A DNA stretch of 64,000 bases, from NCBI GenBank assembly GCA_000231825.2, contig JH720349.1, positions 79,763 to 143,762 on the forward strand. The letters are read 5' to 3'. Both the position numbers and the translations under genes were made by a program. The DNA comes from Tetrahymena elliotti 4EA. Taxonomy: Eukaryota > Ciliophora > Oligohymenophorea > Hymenostomatida > Tetrahymenidae. Below are positions 1 to 13,296 of the stretch, piece after piece. How positions within the stretch are numbered: position 1 is the first letter of the stretch; every line of letters begins with the position of its first letter. The notes below the pieces were generated by a model. The model saw only the letters and a program-made list of their open reading frames with translations. It was not told the origin of the DNA and did not search any database.

Positions 1-131
1 TGTTTCAATATCAATGATTGATTCTAAATAAATAAAGCATTCATTTATTGACATTATGCTCAATTTTTATGTTTTCTACTTCTTTAAAAATTTTTCTTTA
101 TTCAAGATTAATTTTTATTATTTTTTAAAAG

Positions 132-1227
132 GTGGAATGATATTAGTGATATGGGAGTATAAGGATTAGTTTCTGGATTAGTAATGTGCTCTAATCTCTA
201 AACTCTGAATCTATTCCTTGAGTAAAAATAATGTTTACGTTAATTATTCATTTTTGAATAAATATTTATTAGCAAATTATTAATTTATTTTTGCTAGATA
301 TTTTTTATTATTTTGAAAAAGAAAAACTTATATTAGCGAAATGGGATTATGGGAATTAGGATCAGGATTAGCAAAATGCCCTCATCTCAAAACTCTGAAT
401 CTTAAGCTTTAGTAAAAATATAGTTTTGATATTAATTATCCATTATTGAATAAAAAATGTTAGTTTTTAAGCTATTGATTAATTAAAGTTTACTTGGTGT
501 TATCCTCATTGGTTTTATTTGTTGTTCTCTAATTTAATTTTTATTAAATATTTATCTTTTTCTTATGATTTAAATGTTTCTTTATTTGACATCTATTTTT
601 ATAATTTTTTAAAAGGTATAATTATATTGATGATACTGGAGTTTAAGGATTGGGATCTGTCTTAGCAAAATGCTAGAATATCTACAATTTAACTCTTAAC
701 CTAAAGTAAAAATTAAATCACAACATTAATAAATTAGCTTGATCATTCATTTTTATTTATTATTTTTAGAGTTAGTTAAATTTGTATATCAATATATCTT
801 TATTCAGCATTTATTTTTATAACTCTTTATAAGGTGGAATAATTTTAGTGAAATCGGAGTCTAAGAATTGGCATCTGAGTTGGCAAAATGCCCAAATCTC
901 TTAGCTTTGACTCTTTATTGTGAGTAAAAATAGCGTTTAATATAATCTTTTATTATTGAAAAAATTATTTACGAGCAAATGACTAATTTAGGTTTACCTG
1001 ATATTTGGTTCATTAAATTTTTATCTGCTTTTTTCAAATTTAACTCTAATTTTGATGTTTTTCTAATTCCTTTAAAATTTCTCTTTATTCCAATTTTATT
1101 TTTATAATTTTTTAAAAGGGGAAATGATATTGATGGAATGGGTTTCTAAAAGTTAATATCAAAACTTTTAAAAGGAAAAAGATTAGTTCTCTAAACAGTT
1201 ATTTACTAAGAAATAAGTTTTGACTGA
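132..1227 (+). CDS. Leucine-rich-repeat protein, C-terminal part (5' end outside the window)
   Basis: Five exons are visible: 132-221, 322-411, 616-705, 834-923 and 1119-1227. The first four are exactly 90 nt and each codes one LRR of about 30 residues with the pattern N-x-I-x(3)-G-x-Q-x-L-x-S-x-L-A-K-C-x-N-L-x-x-L-x-L. Every intron is phase 2, starts GTAAA and ends in AAAG, AAAAG or TAAG. The last exon is a degenerate capping repeat (ISKLLKGKRLV) that ends at TGA 1225-1227. The sequence left of 132 resembles the introns, so the array probably continues outside the window. The repeat resembles ribonuclease-inhibitor-type LRRs; such proteins bind other proteins, but no partner can be inferred. 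TAA/TAG are read as Gln. Neighbouring gene at 1455 is a tandem relative on the same strand. Confidence 0.85.
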
Positions 1228-1454
1228 TCTTACTTATTTTTAAATAATAATATGATTATCTTATATTTTTAAATTTATTTACTTTATTCAATAAAAAATT
1301 TTTTAAAATTAGTGAAATTACAGTTATTTTTTAAAAATTTTATCAAAAATCATTGTATTGTCCTCTATATTTAATAGCAGAACCTTCAGTTCTATATATA
1401 TATATTATTAATTAAAATTGAATTGTATTTCTTAAAAAAATTTTTAAAAAATAA

Positions 1455-4400
1455 ATGCTGAAAGAGAAAACCAAATATTTTAGAAATCTCAGTGATGTAC
1501 TTAAATTTAAAATTATATATAAATATATTTTAATATTTGTATATCAAAAGTTACTCAATTCTAATTTTACTTCTGATTTAAATCTTCATGTTTAGTTAAG
1601 GTAAAACTATTAATGTTTTTTTTCAATTTTGAGTATAATATATTTTTAACTAACTAATTTCGGTTTATTTAACATTTGAATTATTAATTTTTATTTGCTA
1701 TTTTAAATTTAATAACATTTTTTATTTTTTTTCTCATTCTTTCTATCAATAATTATTTTTTTATTTTTTAAAAAGTAGTTAGAAAATTGGTGAAATTAGA
1801 ACATAAGAATTAGGATTCTAGTTAGCAAAATACACTAATCTCTAAAATTTGGCTCTTTATCTCTAGTAAATATTGCATTTTTTATTAATTATGTATTTCT
1901 ACATATATTAAAATTTTAATCTAATAACCAGTGACTAAATTTGGGCTTACTTTATATTTATTTAGCTAATTATTTTTGTTTATTGTTCTCAAATTAAATT
2001 AACATTATTATCTTTTTTTAATTGTTTAAACATTTATTAATTCTGTATTTATTTTTTTTATTTTTTAAAAGGTCTAATAATATTAGGGAAATAGGCGCAT
2101 AAGAATTAGGATCTGGTATAGCAAAATGTTCCAATCTCTAAACTTTGAATCTTCATCTAGAGTAAAAATAATATTTGATAATTAATTATGAATTTTTGAA
2201 TAAATAGTATTTAATTTATAGGTGACTAACTGGCTTGGGTTATTATCATTATTTGGTTTTTTGAAATTTAATGAACATTTTCTTTTTCTCATGTTTGTAA
2301 TATTTCTAATTCAAATATTTATTTTAAAATTATTTGATAGGTACAATTATATTGGCTAAAAAGGAGCATAAAGATTAGGATCAGAGTTAGAAAAATGCTC
2401 TAACCTCTAATCATTGATTCTTAAACTCAGGTAAAAATTGTGTTTCATAATTAATTATGCATTTTTAATTGAATAAATAAAGCTTTTAATTATTTAGTGA
2501 ATGACTAATTTTGGTTTGTTTAAAATTGCTTGGTTAATTAATATTTATTTATTCTATTTCTTTTTTTATTTTTTAATAATCTCTTTTCTCAATACCTATT
2601 TTTATAAAAGGCTTAATAATATTGGTTAAAAGGGAGCATAAGAATTAGCATCAAGTTTAGCAAAATGCTCTAATCTCTAAACCTTGGATTTTGAACTTTG
2701 GTAAAAATAGTATAGTACTTCATAATTAAAGAAAGAATAATTTTGGTTTATTATTTTAAGTTTTTCTCATTAATTTTTAATTGTTTTTCAAATTTAATTC
2801 TTATGTTAAAATTTATCTCATACTTAAACAAAATTTCTTTTCATAATTTAATTAAGTGAAAATAGTGTTGGTGAAGTTGGGTCATAAGAATTAGGATCTG
2901 AGCTAGCAAAATGCCATAAACTCTAAACCTTGACTCTTGATCTTGGGTAAAAATAATGTTTCAATAATAAGTATTCTTACTTAAATAAATAAAAACATTA
3001 ATCTATGAGTAAAATAGTCTAATTTTAGTTTATTTGATTTACTTGGTTCATTTATTTATTTTTAAATTTAATTTACATTTTTATTTATTCTTTATCCTTT
3101 AATAATATAATATTTTTGATAGGTACAATAATGTCGGTTAAATGGGTTCATAAGGATTAGGATCTGAGTTAGCAAAATACTCTAATCTCTAAGCTTTGAT
3201 TCTTAAACTCAGGTAAAAATAGCTCATTCTTAAATTATGAACAACTTAATAGTTGAGTTCACTTTTATTATTTATTTATCTTATTAATTTAATTGATTTT
3301 TCAAATTTAATTCACATTTTTATGCTTGCCTCATTCTTTAAACATTGTTGTTCAATATTTATATCTATAATTTTTAAAAGGGGTAATACTATTGATGAAG
3401 AGGGTTTGAAAGGATTAGCATCTGGCTTAGCAAAATGTTCTAGTATTTAAACTTTGGATCTTGAAGTTTAGTAAAAATGGTGTTTAAATATAAAATTTAT
3501 AAATTTGATAGTATAAATTAAGAGAGCAAGTGATTGATTTGAAAATATTGCTCATTAATTTTCACTTTTTATCTTCAAATGAATTCACATTTTTATACTT
3601 TTTTCTTTCTTTCTTTAAATATTTCTTGACATTTATTTTTATAATTTTTTAAAAGGTAGAATAAGATTAATAATCTATAAGAATTTGTATACGAGTTAGC
3701 AAAATGCTCAAATCTCTCAACTTTAACTCTTAACCTCTCGTAAAATTAGTCATTCAATGTTAATTATGGAATTTTTAATAAATAAATTTTAATTTATCAG
3801 CTACTCTTAAATAATTTGAATGGTTAATTTTGCTTATTAATTTTTAAATAATTTTTTAAAAGATATAATAAAATTGATTAAAAGGGGATTGAAGGATTCA
3901 GTCTCGGTTTAACAGAATGCTCTAATCTTAAAACTTTGATTCTTGATCTCTCGTAAAAATAGTGTTTAATCATTAAGTATTAATTATTAAATTAATAAAG
4001 AATTGAGTGTATGAATAACTGAATCATCATTTAACTTGATATTAGTTTAGAAAATTAATTTTTATTCATTATTTTGAAATTTAATTCATATTTTTCTCTT
4101 TTTCTTGTCATTGAAATATTTTGTAATTCAATATTTCTTTTTTTTATTTTTAAAAGGGAAAATAAGATTGGTTAAAAAGGAGTGTAAAAATTAGGTTCTT
4201 AGTTAGCATAATGCTCTAATCTCTAAAATTTAACTCTTGCTTTTTCGTAAAAATATCATTTTTATTTTGAATTATGCATGTTTAAATAAATAAAAACTTT
4301 AATTTATGAGCAAAAGCTGATGTGTATTTACTTCATTTTTTGGCTCATTAATTTAATTTCATGAATTCAAATTTAATTATTATTTTTATCTTTTTTTGAT

Positions 4401-5311
4401 TTTTTAATCGCTTCCTTATTCAATATTTAATTTTATAATTTTAAAAGCTGCTGTAATATTAATGACATGGGTCTTTAAGAATTAGTAACTAGCTTAGCAA
4501 AAGCCATTAAACTCTTAGCTTTGTCTCTTATCTTCTAGTAAATATAATTCTTCATTATTAATTATGTACCGTCAGTTTTTTAATTTAAGGCAAGGTCTAA
4601 TAAGGTGATTTAATTTTCTGGTTTGTCAGTTTTCATTCATACTTAATTAGAGTTTTTGATCAAATTTTCAATGAAAATTTGTTTAATTGATTTTCTAAAG
4701 AAAATTTGAAGTATATAGTTATAAAAGAAAAAAAACCATAAAAGAAAGAAGGTTAAATCCTACTAAAATGTTACTCAAAAAAAATTTACATGAAAAACTT
4801 GAAATAATAATTTATTAATTTAAATTTATTGAAAAATTAAAGAGGATTAGTATTATTTAATAATTAAGAATCTTAATTTTTAAATTAAAAATTTTCAAAA
4901 ATAAATATTTCTAAGCTAAGGTGTTTTATTTTTTAAAAGCGATGATTAAATTGGAGAAATAAGTGTAAATGAATTGGGATCTCAGTTAGCAAAATACTCT
5001 AATCTCTTAACTTTAACTCTTATCCTTAGGTAAAAATATTACAATATTAATATGCATTAACAAAGAATTTAATTTATCAATTAATGAAGGATTTGGGTTC
5101 AGCTAATACTTGTTTGGTTCATTTATTTTTATTTTTGTTTTCTCACTAATTTAATTCACATTTTTATGTTTTTTAATTGTTTGAAGATGCTTTATTCAAA
5201 TTATTTATAATATTTTTTAAAAGCGGGTAAAACATTATTGAAACTATGATAAACAGATTAAGATCAAAACTTTCAAAATCAAAAAGATTAGTTAAATTAT
5301 ATGTAGAATGA
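1455..5311 (+). CDS. Leucine-rich-repeat protein built from 12 single-repeat exons
   Basis: Fourteen exons: 1455-1600, 1776-1865, 2072-2161, 2341-2430, 2611-2700, 2857-2946, 3123-3212, 3381-3470, 3656-3739, 3863-3952, 4157-4246, 4448-4537, 4940-5029 and 5224-5311. ATG 1455 opens a 146-nt exon that ends in phase 2 at a GTAAAAC donor, exactly the phase needed by the repeats. Eleven of the 12 internal exons are 90 nt and one (3656-3739) is 84 nt, so each exon is one LRR and can be duplicated or lost without frame change. The terminal exon is a capping repeat (SKLSKSKRLVKLYVE) ending at TGA 5309-5311. The predicted protein is about 435 residues with no other domain. The start exon is inferred only from phase and the donor site, so it is less certain than the array. 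Confidence 0.82.
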
Positions 5312-8151
5312 TTACAAATCAAGTGATAGGCATCACTGATTATTTTTAAATAATTTAATAATATCTTACATTTTAGAATTAATTGAAAATTGTATTTAGA
5401 AAAAAGATTATGATTGAAAATTCTAAATCAAAAAAATAATAGTCTTTTCTTAATTTTTAATTTATATTTATTTATCTTAAATAGCATTACAATTAAGTTT
5501 GTATTTTCATACCTAAATTATAATTATTACACTTTTATTGAATTAAAATAACTTGATTTACTTTATGAATAAAAAGGATATATTTTAATTTTTGAAATTA
5601 GAATTACCTTATTAATTTATTACAAACCTAATAGTTAAAAATAGTGGGGCAACCACAACAAGCTTGAATAATAAAAAATTAGTTGGATTGAGTGATAAGT
5701 CTTTGCATCCAAGGTATTTCTTAAATAATTAAAAATTAATACCCTATTTAGTATTATATTAATTTACAAAACTTCATGGAGTTTATTAAAATATATTTAA
5801 AACCGTCAATTATCAAAAATATTCTGAGAATAGAACTTTTATTTAACCTTTGAATGCTTATTTCTTCAATAATATTAACTTACACACTTAATTGGTTTTT
5901 AGAAATATTAATTGAAGCAAAATTTTGGATTTTTATAGTAACCTCTTTAATTAAAATTACTTTAAAAATTCATAATTTAGCAAGATATGATACTAGCTGA
6001 ATTTACTTAACTAAGTTTCAAGCAATTAAAAGCAACCAATAAAAGTGAATGGAATATAAAATGATTGATTGTTAAATGTAAATTGTTTTTTGGATTAAAA
6101 TGAGAAGTGAGATCAAGACTTTTATAAATTATTGTGAGAAAGATAAAAAATGAATTTTTATTCAGAAGAATGAATAAATTTGTGTTAATAGATTTTTCTA
6201 TAAAATTCATCTTAATTAATTTCTTATTTAATATTTACTTTTACGTCATTAATTAAAGAAAATAATGATTAACCTATACATTTTTAAATGAAAAATAAAA
6301 TATTAATTCTATTGTTATTAAAATAGTTAATAAAAAATAATTTACATTTTTTTCAATTTACTGCTAACAAAATCTTTTAAAGTTAATTTAACTGTTAAGA
6401 ACTTGATTTTGATTCTGATCTAATCAAATTTTCGATCATAGTTTAGTGGTTTAAATATTGAAAGGAAATAGGAGGGAAATCAATTTTTGAAAAGAATACT
6501 TCATTTAAAGTAAAAGATTATTCTATGTTTAAAATTTTTAGAAAGAGTAAATATCAAATAAAAAAATATTAAAAATATATTTCAAAAATATTTAATAAAT
6601 TGGAAAAGAAAAAGAATAAATTAAATTTGTACATTCGTGATAAGAAAGAATCATTTAAAAATATGCGTTTCACTTAACTTTTACTGAGTCTGGGTAAATA
6701 TTGATTTGAAAAAATTAGAAAACAAATTAATTTTTTAATAATTTTGTTTCTTTGCGAAATTGAATAATTTAAAAAACACAGTTTACATTTTTTACCTTTA
6801 ATTGCAATATGGTTTTTTTTGATAAAATTCAATTTTACATGATTAATTTATCCTTATTTCATATTATTTATTAATTTTTTCTAATCACTGTTCTGCGTTA
6901 TTTGTATTATATCAACTCTAACAAAAAAGATTTAAAAATTTACTACTACTATCAATCTCAAACTCAATTTTAGAGTGTGTTAAAAACATCTCAAAAACAT
7001 GACGCATGAAGTTAATTTAATTAATTTTAACTCCCTAATCTCATGGTTTACTTAATTTATTAAACATAGTTATTACAAAAAATTTATTAGGTTTTACTCA
7101 TGTTTTTCTTTACCTTAATTTTGTTTTTTATTATATTTTGATTATTTTTAAATTTGTCAAATAGAAATAGTTATGATATTCAGAAAAAAACAATTATTTT
7201 ATGGCCAGAATCAATGATAAATTAAAAAAAAATTCTACTTTTTTCTAAACTTTACAAAATTTAAAAAAACTTTTAAGCTAAAAATATTTTTGAATTTTAA
7301 TGAAAGAAAATATTAAATACACTTGTTTCTCAATATTTGAAAGAAGAAGTAATTTAAATAATAATGCGTAAGTTGCTTAATATTTTAATTAATTTAAAGG
7401 TTAAAGGAATAATATGTAAAAAAATTCAAAGGGTGCACTAGAAAACTGGAAATTAATGAAAAACACATATTTAATTAATTTGATTTGATCATTTATAGAC
7501 TACTTTCCCCTTAATTTTTGCTTTGAAAATTTTCTAATAAATGAAATAATCATAAATTAATTTGGTTAATCAAATAGATTACATGAAGAACTAATAACGA
7601 ATGATAGTATATGATTGTTTCAGAACAAAATAAATCAAGTAAAGTTTTTAAATTTCTATTTTATTGAACGTTTCTTGTTATAAATTAGGTACTGCTATTT
7701 TTAAAGCAGAAGGGATAAAATATACATTAGAAAATGATTTACTTAATAAATTTAATTGGCAAATTCATGTATTTTCTATTTGAAAATAAATTTTTTATGA
7801 ATATTTTGCATAATACTTTTAGGGTGCCATATTTATGAAATATCCCTTTAACTTAATTATATCCGAATAATCCTTTTGTGTTAATTAATTGATAAAATCT
7901 CTTAGTTTACCTTGTAATGCATCTCCACTAATTAAATTTTTTATTAACTTATTTGGTATATAGTGTTTTATGTAAACTAATACTATTAGAATTAGCCAGA
8001 ATCAGAATAATTAAATGGTTGATTACCGCATAGTCAATAAACCAAATTAATTTAATCTCTATAGAGATATCTCCCATTTTCTTTAAATTGCTTAACTAGT
8101 TGAATAAAATAATTAATTATTATTAGTAAAAAATAACAATATTAACTAAAA
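5312..8151. other. Long intergenic region
   Basis: About 2.8 kb of very AT-rich sequence between the LRR gene and the transporter. I found no reading frame with ciliate codon use bounded by splice sites, no tRNA-like fold and no clear repeat. Short open stretches on the minus strand near 6007-6210 have random, hydrophobic AT-driven composition. Promoter elements of the transporter at 8152 presumably lie at its right end, but nothing there can be recognised. Confidence 0.6.
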
Positions 8152-10008
8152 ATGAGAAAAATATCAACAGGATACACACAAAAAGAAGTTAAAACTAAAT
8201 CTGTTTATATCAGATCCTTCATTATTAGTTTAGGGTGTCTATACTTTGGATATAATAATGGAAGTTTTAATACAACTCAATAACATATTTCCTATTTAAA
8301 TGGCTGGTTAACTAGTTCTCAAGTGGCTCTATACACAGGTTTAATCACTTCCGCTTTATCGTTTGGTTGCTTGATAGGCTCTCTAATGACTCCTTAATTC
8401 CTAAAATCGACTAAAGACGACCATAGACTCTGCTTAATGATTACTGACGTTATCGGTATTTTTGGAATTATTGAATAAATTATTGATTACAATCTTGGAC
8501 ATTTTCTTTTGGGAAGATTCCTCAGTGGTATTGCTTGCGGTCTAAATACTTCTCTTGTTCCTATGTATCTCTCCGAGTTCACTCCTATAATTATGAGAGG
8601 CAAGACTGGAACTTTTGTTTAAACATTTGCCTAATTAGGTTCATTTATAAGTATATCTATCGGAGTTATGTAACCTATTTATGATAGTGTTCCTAAAGAT
8701 ATGGACAAAGCTCTTTATGTTGAAGAATCCTTAGATAGTTTAAATACTTTTGAAAAAGATGTAGCATGGAGAATCATACTAGGCCTTCCTATTTTGATGT
8801 GCGTTGTAAGACTAATAGCCCTTTTGTTTTTTTACACTTAAATTTCTCCAATATAAATGGCTAAAAAAAATTAACTATAAAACCTCAAAAAGCTTATGGA
8901 ATCCGTCTATTCACCTACTAGAGCTTTAAAAACTTACACTGAAATTATCACTTAGGCCTAAGAATGTTTAAATAATGACGAACAGTTAGATGATTAGTCA
9001 AGCCAATTAAAACAAATAAAAAGTCTTTAGTATATACCTAGCTAAGCATCCCCAACAACTAAAAAATTCAAAATTGAATTGGAAATGATTAAACAGGAAA
9101 CATAAAATGAAATTGAATAGAAAGGCTAAGACTAAGAATAAGAGTAAGAGTAAGAATAAGGTCAATTTGAATAAATGTAAAATCAAATAAAAAAAGATGA
9201 AGATACAAAAAGCTTAGAAAATATTAGCAGTCCTAACTAATCTCCAACACACAAAAGACTAAAAAAGAGAGAATTTAGTGAAATTAGGGTTTCCAATTAC
9301 AATGAAACAAGTATTTGTAAAAGCGATGAACTAAGAGCAGCAACCTAACATACATCCACTAATAACACAAAAAAAGAGAGCACAAATTAATCTAAATATA
9401 ATAGAAGCTCTAAAAGAAGACTTATGCTAGGTTTAGTAATTTAGACTGCATCTAGAATTAATGGCTAAATAGCTTTGACTTTCTTCTCAAGTAGTATATT
9501 TTAAGCTCAAACTAGCGATAAAAGTCTGGTTTACATTTTCTTAGTTCTATAAGGTGCTGCTGGTTTCTTTTTCACTTACTTATCTTTATTTTTTATTGAA
9601 AAAACTGGAAGAAAAAAACTTATGTTAATTAGCACAGTTTTGCTTATGTTTGCTTAGCTCGGAATAGCTATTTTTTCAATGTTGAACATATTCTATCTTT
9701 CCTTCCTTTCTATTATCTTCTTTTTGTTTGCTTTTGGCATAGGACAAGGTGGAGTTACATGGCCATATACAGTTGAATTGGTAAACAAAGAGCATGTTAG
9801 CCACTGTTCTGCTATGAGATGGGTATGGGTTCTTGTCATTGGCATAACTTTCCCCTACACAAATTTAGTGTTAGGTTTTGCAGGTACCTTCTTTATCTAT
9901 TTAGGTGCAACCTTCTTATGCTTTATATACTTCATAAAAGAAATGAAAGAAACTAAAAATTTAACTCACGAATAAATAGATATCCTTTACAGCAGAGAAG
10001 AAAAATGA
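8152..10008 (+). CDS. MFS sugar-porter-like membrane transporter
   Basis: Single-exon gene, ATG 8152 to TGA 10006-10008, 618 aa. Hydrophobic segments are arranged as two halves, as in the major facilitator superfamily. The N-terminal half carries GRFLSGIACGLNTSLVPMYL followed by SEFTP and MRG at about residues 120-145, close to the sugar-porter R-x-G-x-G-x-G/PxYxSE signature. The second half has EKTGRKKLM (the conserved loop G-R-[KR]) and TWPYTVEL, where sugar porters have P-W-x(3)-E. The central cytoplasmic loop (about residues 245-425) is unusually long and rich in Gln, Glu, Ser and Lys, including a run of alternating Glu-Gln encoded by GAG/TAA. It probably moves a sugar or similar small solute across a membrane; the substrate cannot be told. 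Many TAA/TAG codons are read through in frame. Confidence 0.85.
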
Positions 10009-10599
10009 TTCGATTTTATATTTACTTTCTATATAATTATATAATTACTACTACAATCTAAACTTATTTTATTGTTAATCCGATAAGATACACACACTAT
10101 ACTCTTCTATATAATTGCGGTTTAAGACTTATTCTTCCAATTTTGTTATTTTTTTGTTTCATAAAGGCTTAATTTATTCTAATTCTTTTATAATAACTTC
10201 AAATTTTAAAAGGAAATTACAAAACAAATTAATTCATATTTTCTTATTACATTTTGATTTTATTTATACTTGAATCACAAAAGATTGGTTTTTATTTTCA
10301 AGCTGCTTGTCAAAAAACAAGCCATTTAATAAATAATAGCAAACCAAAATAAACTTTTTCCAAGCTAATAGCAAATAATAGGTTTTTATGTTATTGAAAT
10401 AATTTGAAGTTTAGAAAATTATAGATATATATATATATTCATTAATCATAATTATTTTTTAAGATAGATTGAATCCCTTATTAAAAATAAATAAATTAGA
10501 ATGATGTGAACAAATAAAATACAACTGAAAATAAATACATCAGCACTTTATTTATAATTAAAGATTAAATTAATTTTGAATTTTGTTAAAGATCTCCTT
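10009..10599. other. Intergenic region between convergent genes
   Basis: AT-rich spacer between the 3' ends of the transporter (+) and the exchanger (-). It holds short homopolymers and a TATATATATA run near 10426-10437. No gene, RNA or repeat family is seen. Confidence 0.6.
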
Positions 10600-13296
10600 T
10601 CATCTAAAAATTATGCTTAGCACCATAAAGAATGTAGCTGTAAAAAAGAAAATTGCGTACATAATATTTAGATAATTTGAGAAGGATTTTCCAAGAATGT
10701 ATCTAAAATTCATTAAAAAAATTTTAAATATTTATTTCTTGTTGGTTTAATAATGCTTATTTACTTTGATTTTTTAGCTAAAATAAGAATTAAGGTTAAG
10801 TTTATAAAACTAAATAGTAAAACAGAGGCAACAATTATGCTGTCAAATTACTCAGAAATAGTTTTTTCACTGAATAGAGAAAATTCTATAACTTAACTTT
10901 TAAATAAAATGTTTAGAGGATTTTTTTATTCTTTACTAAAAATTTACTTTTTGGTTTTTAAAATAAGAGCTATTCCAAATCCTAGTAAAGTATTAAATAA
11001 CTATCCTGCAAAGCAACCTGTCATAGCCATTATACCATAACCCATTTTTGCCAATTATGGGTTTGTGAAAAAGTCTAAATTTATGAAAAAGTAAACAAAC
11101 TATATAATTTGTTTTGTTTATTTTAGAAAATACCTCCTGCTGAATTTCCAAATGCCAAAAATGTCAAACCTAAATATGCCTTATTGATATTTGAGACCAG
11201 TTAAAGTAGCTATTTAATTATTAAATATATTTTTAGATTAAGAAGATAAATACTAAATATTACTTGAAGGAAGTCTACTAAAAGCTGTGCTGAAAGAGAA
11301 ATCCAAACAATAGAATTAATAAATCCAAAAATAGAAAAAACCCATAAAAATGTTGGAGGTTTAGACACATGACTAAACTTCCAGACTGCTAAACAAAAGA
11401 GAGTACTAATTGGTAATACGATATACAATATGTGAATATTAAATACTTATGCTTAATGATCTATTAATAGTGAGAATCAAATTAAAATAAAAACAAAAAA
11501 TAAAAAATCTTACTTTCAGTGTATAAGAGAAAAAATAAAGGAGCTGTAAAGCACAATATCATGCCTTACCATTTGTTCCATTATTCTTCTTCTGAAGGTG
11601 GAATAGTTAAATCTCTTACTACATTTATAGGTAATTCATATAAAAATATGAATTTCTGCCACCACTTCATGTATTACCATTACAAATCAAAATTAAGCAT
11701 TCTACCTTTAAGCCTTGATTTCATTTTCAAAAAGTTATGGCTTATTCTAAACTGTATTGAATGCTATTTAGTCCTAAAGTTAAAATGAAAATTTAATTTG
11801 AATAATCAAATAAGTAAAATTTTACTTTTGTACTGTATTTTTAATACTAAAATCAACAAGATTTGAGGAATAATGTTATTTTTTTTGTCTTTCATTTTCT
11901 AAACTAGTACTTGCATTCTTTTTTATACAAAATAAAGTTAAATAAGAAATTAAATAATCTTAATAAGCATAATCATCTTACTTCAAATTCTTCTAAATAA
12001 TCATCTAAAAGACCTCTTTACTCCTTTGATACAATATATAAACAAAAATTTTGCAAAAGAAGAAAATGTAAGATGTCGATGATATGCTTTTCAATTAATT
12101 CTAAAAATAGAATTTATTACTTCTGGAGCTTCTTATTTAAGATACCCTGTCTTCAAAAAATCTTTCAAATTTTCTCTTTAAATTTATAAATAATTAAAAT
12201 TAATAGATCAAATTAATTAATAAATAATTACGATGCTTTATAACTTTTTTCAAAATCATTAGTGTCTGCATCTGACATATAATCTTCAGTATCTTATCCA
12301 CTAGCAATACTCAAATGCCTATTTTACAATTCATTTTCATCATTAATTAACTAAGCATTTATTCCATATTCTATTTTAAATATTTTGTTGAATAAATAAG
12401 TAGATAATTTTTAATTTTAGAAATACTTCTCTTTCTTTTAGCGTCCCACTCTTAATAAATCACAACAATTATAAACCTAAATTTTGTATAAATCATAATT
12501 AATAAAATCATTTTTTATTTAAATTTCCCTCAAAAAATCTATAGATTTCATGATGAAGTATCTGATTTGAAAAAGTAATAAATTAACAATTTATTATACA
12601 CGAAATAAAGTGAGAAGAAAACCACTGCCATAGCAAAATTAACTTTTCCAATCAATAAGTAAACTAAAATAAGAAATGCTGCAAAACAATAGAAACCAAC
12701 ATCCCTGATGAATATATTCTTATCAGCCTATTTTATTAATTAGAAATTAATTACTTATTTTTCTATTTCATAACTCTATTTTTACTTTTAACTCATCTGA
12801 ATTCTTAATAACTTTTGCTAAAGTAACTGTGGTAACAAAGAGCCCAGCTCCAAAAATACTACCAATTGCTAAATTTATTCCTTCATCATCATTACCACCT
12901 CCTGCAATAATAGCTGTGAACACATCTGGTGCGCCATTACCAAGAGCTAGCAAAGTAACTCCTGCCAAAGTTTAAGAACATTTAAGTGAATCAGATATTT
13001 TAGCTAAAGCAGGAGATAAATATGATTCTGCTGTAGATGAAAGAAGATGAAAAGCAACCAAAGAAATAACTATCTAATATTTGACAAAAAGTAACAATTA
13101 ATCTTAAATGAATTCCCTCATTAATTTTTACTGTGAGAATGATTAAAACTGGAACACTTTAATTTAATGTGCAATAGTAGAAATGAGTAAATTATATTAA
13201 CTCTTCATCATTACAGTGCTCGACTACGAATTTGCATACATCTATTGCTCTTTAAATATTTGCTTGTGTGCAATCTGATATATTGCTTTCACTCAT
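10600..13296 (-). CDS. NCLX-type cation/calcium exchanger
   Basis: Eleven exons on the minus strand in transcript order: 13296-13132, 13073-12786, 12727-12600, 12561-12232, 12150-11982, 11763-11514, 11460-11264, 11209-11134, 11074-10948, 10869-10765 and 10702-10600; all phases agree and give 645 aa ending at TGA. The alpha-1 repeat (LAGVTLLALGNGAPD, about residues 91-105) and alpha-2 repeat (GLTFLAFGNSAGD, about 523-535, assembled across an intron) are the paired ion-binding motifs of the CaCA superfamily. The spacing, a cysteine-rich N terminus, IFIRDVGFY after alpha-1 and RDLTIPP before the second membrane half fit the NCLX/CCX branch. Family members exchange Na+ or Li+ for Ca2+, in animals at the inner mitochondrial membrane; location here is unknown. 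One intron (12562-12599) is only 38 nt. Confidence 0.92.

Noticed and set aside
3253..3450. A 65-codon standard-code ORF
   Set aside because: It is one LRR exon (3381-3470) read through from its upstream intron; the intron part is compositionally non-coding.
132..5311. Regularly spaced similar segments suggesting a CRISPR-like or satellite array
   Set aside because: The similar units are 90-nt exons with GT-AG borders and an LRR reading frame, and spacing between them is irregular (100-400 nt introns). This is a eukaryotic gene.
5640..5700. A G-rich spot considered as part of a tRNA or small RNA
   Set aside because: No cloverleaf arms or conserved T-loop could be formed by eye; a covariance-model search would be needed to revive it.
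6007..6210. A small minus-strand ORF in the long intergenic region
   Set aside because: Composition is typical of random AT-rich DNA (Phe, Leu, Ile, Asn), with no splice-linked extension or recognisable domain.
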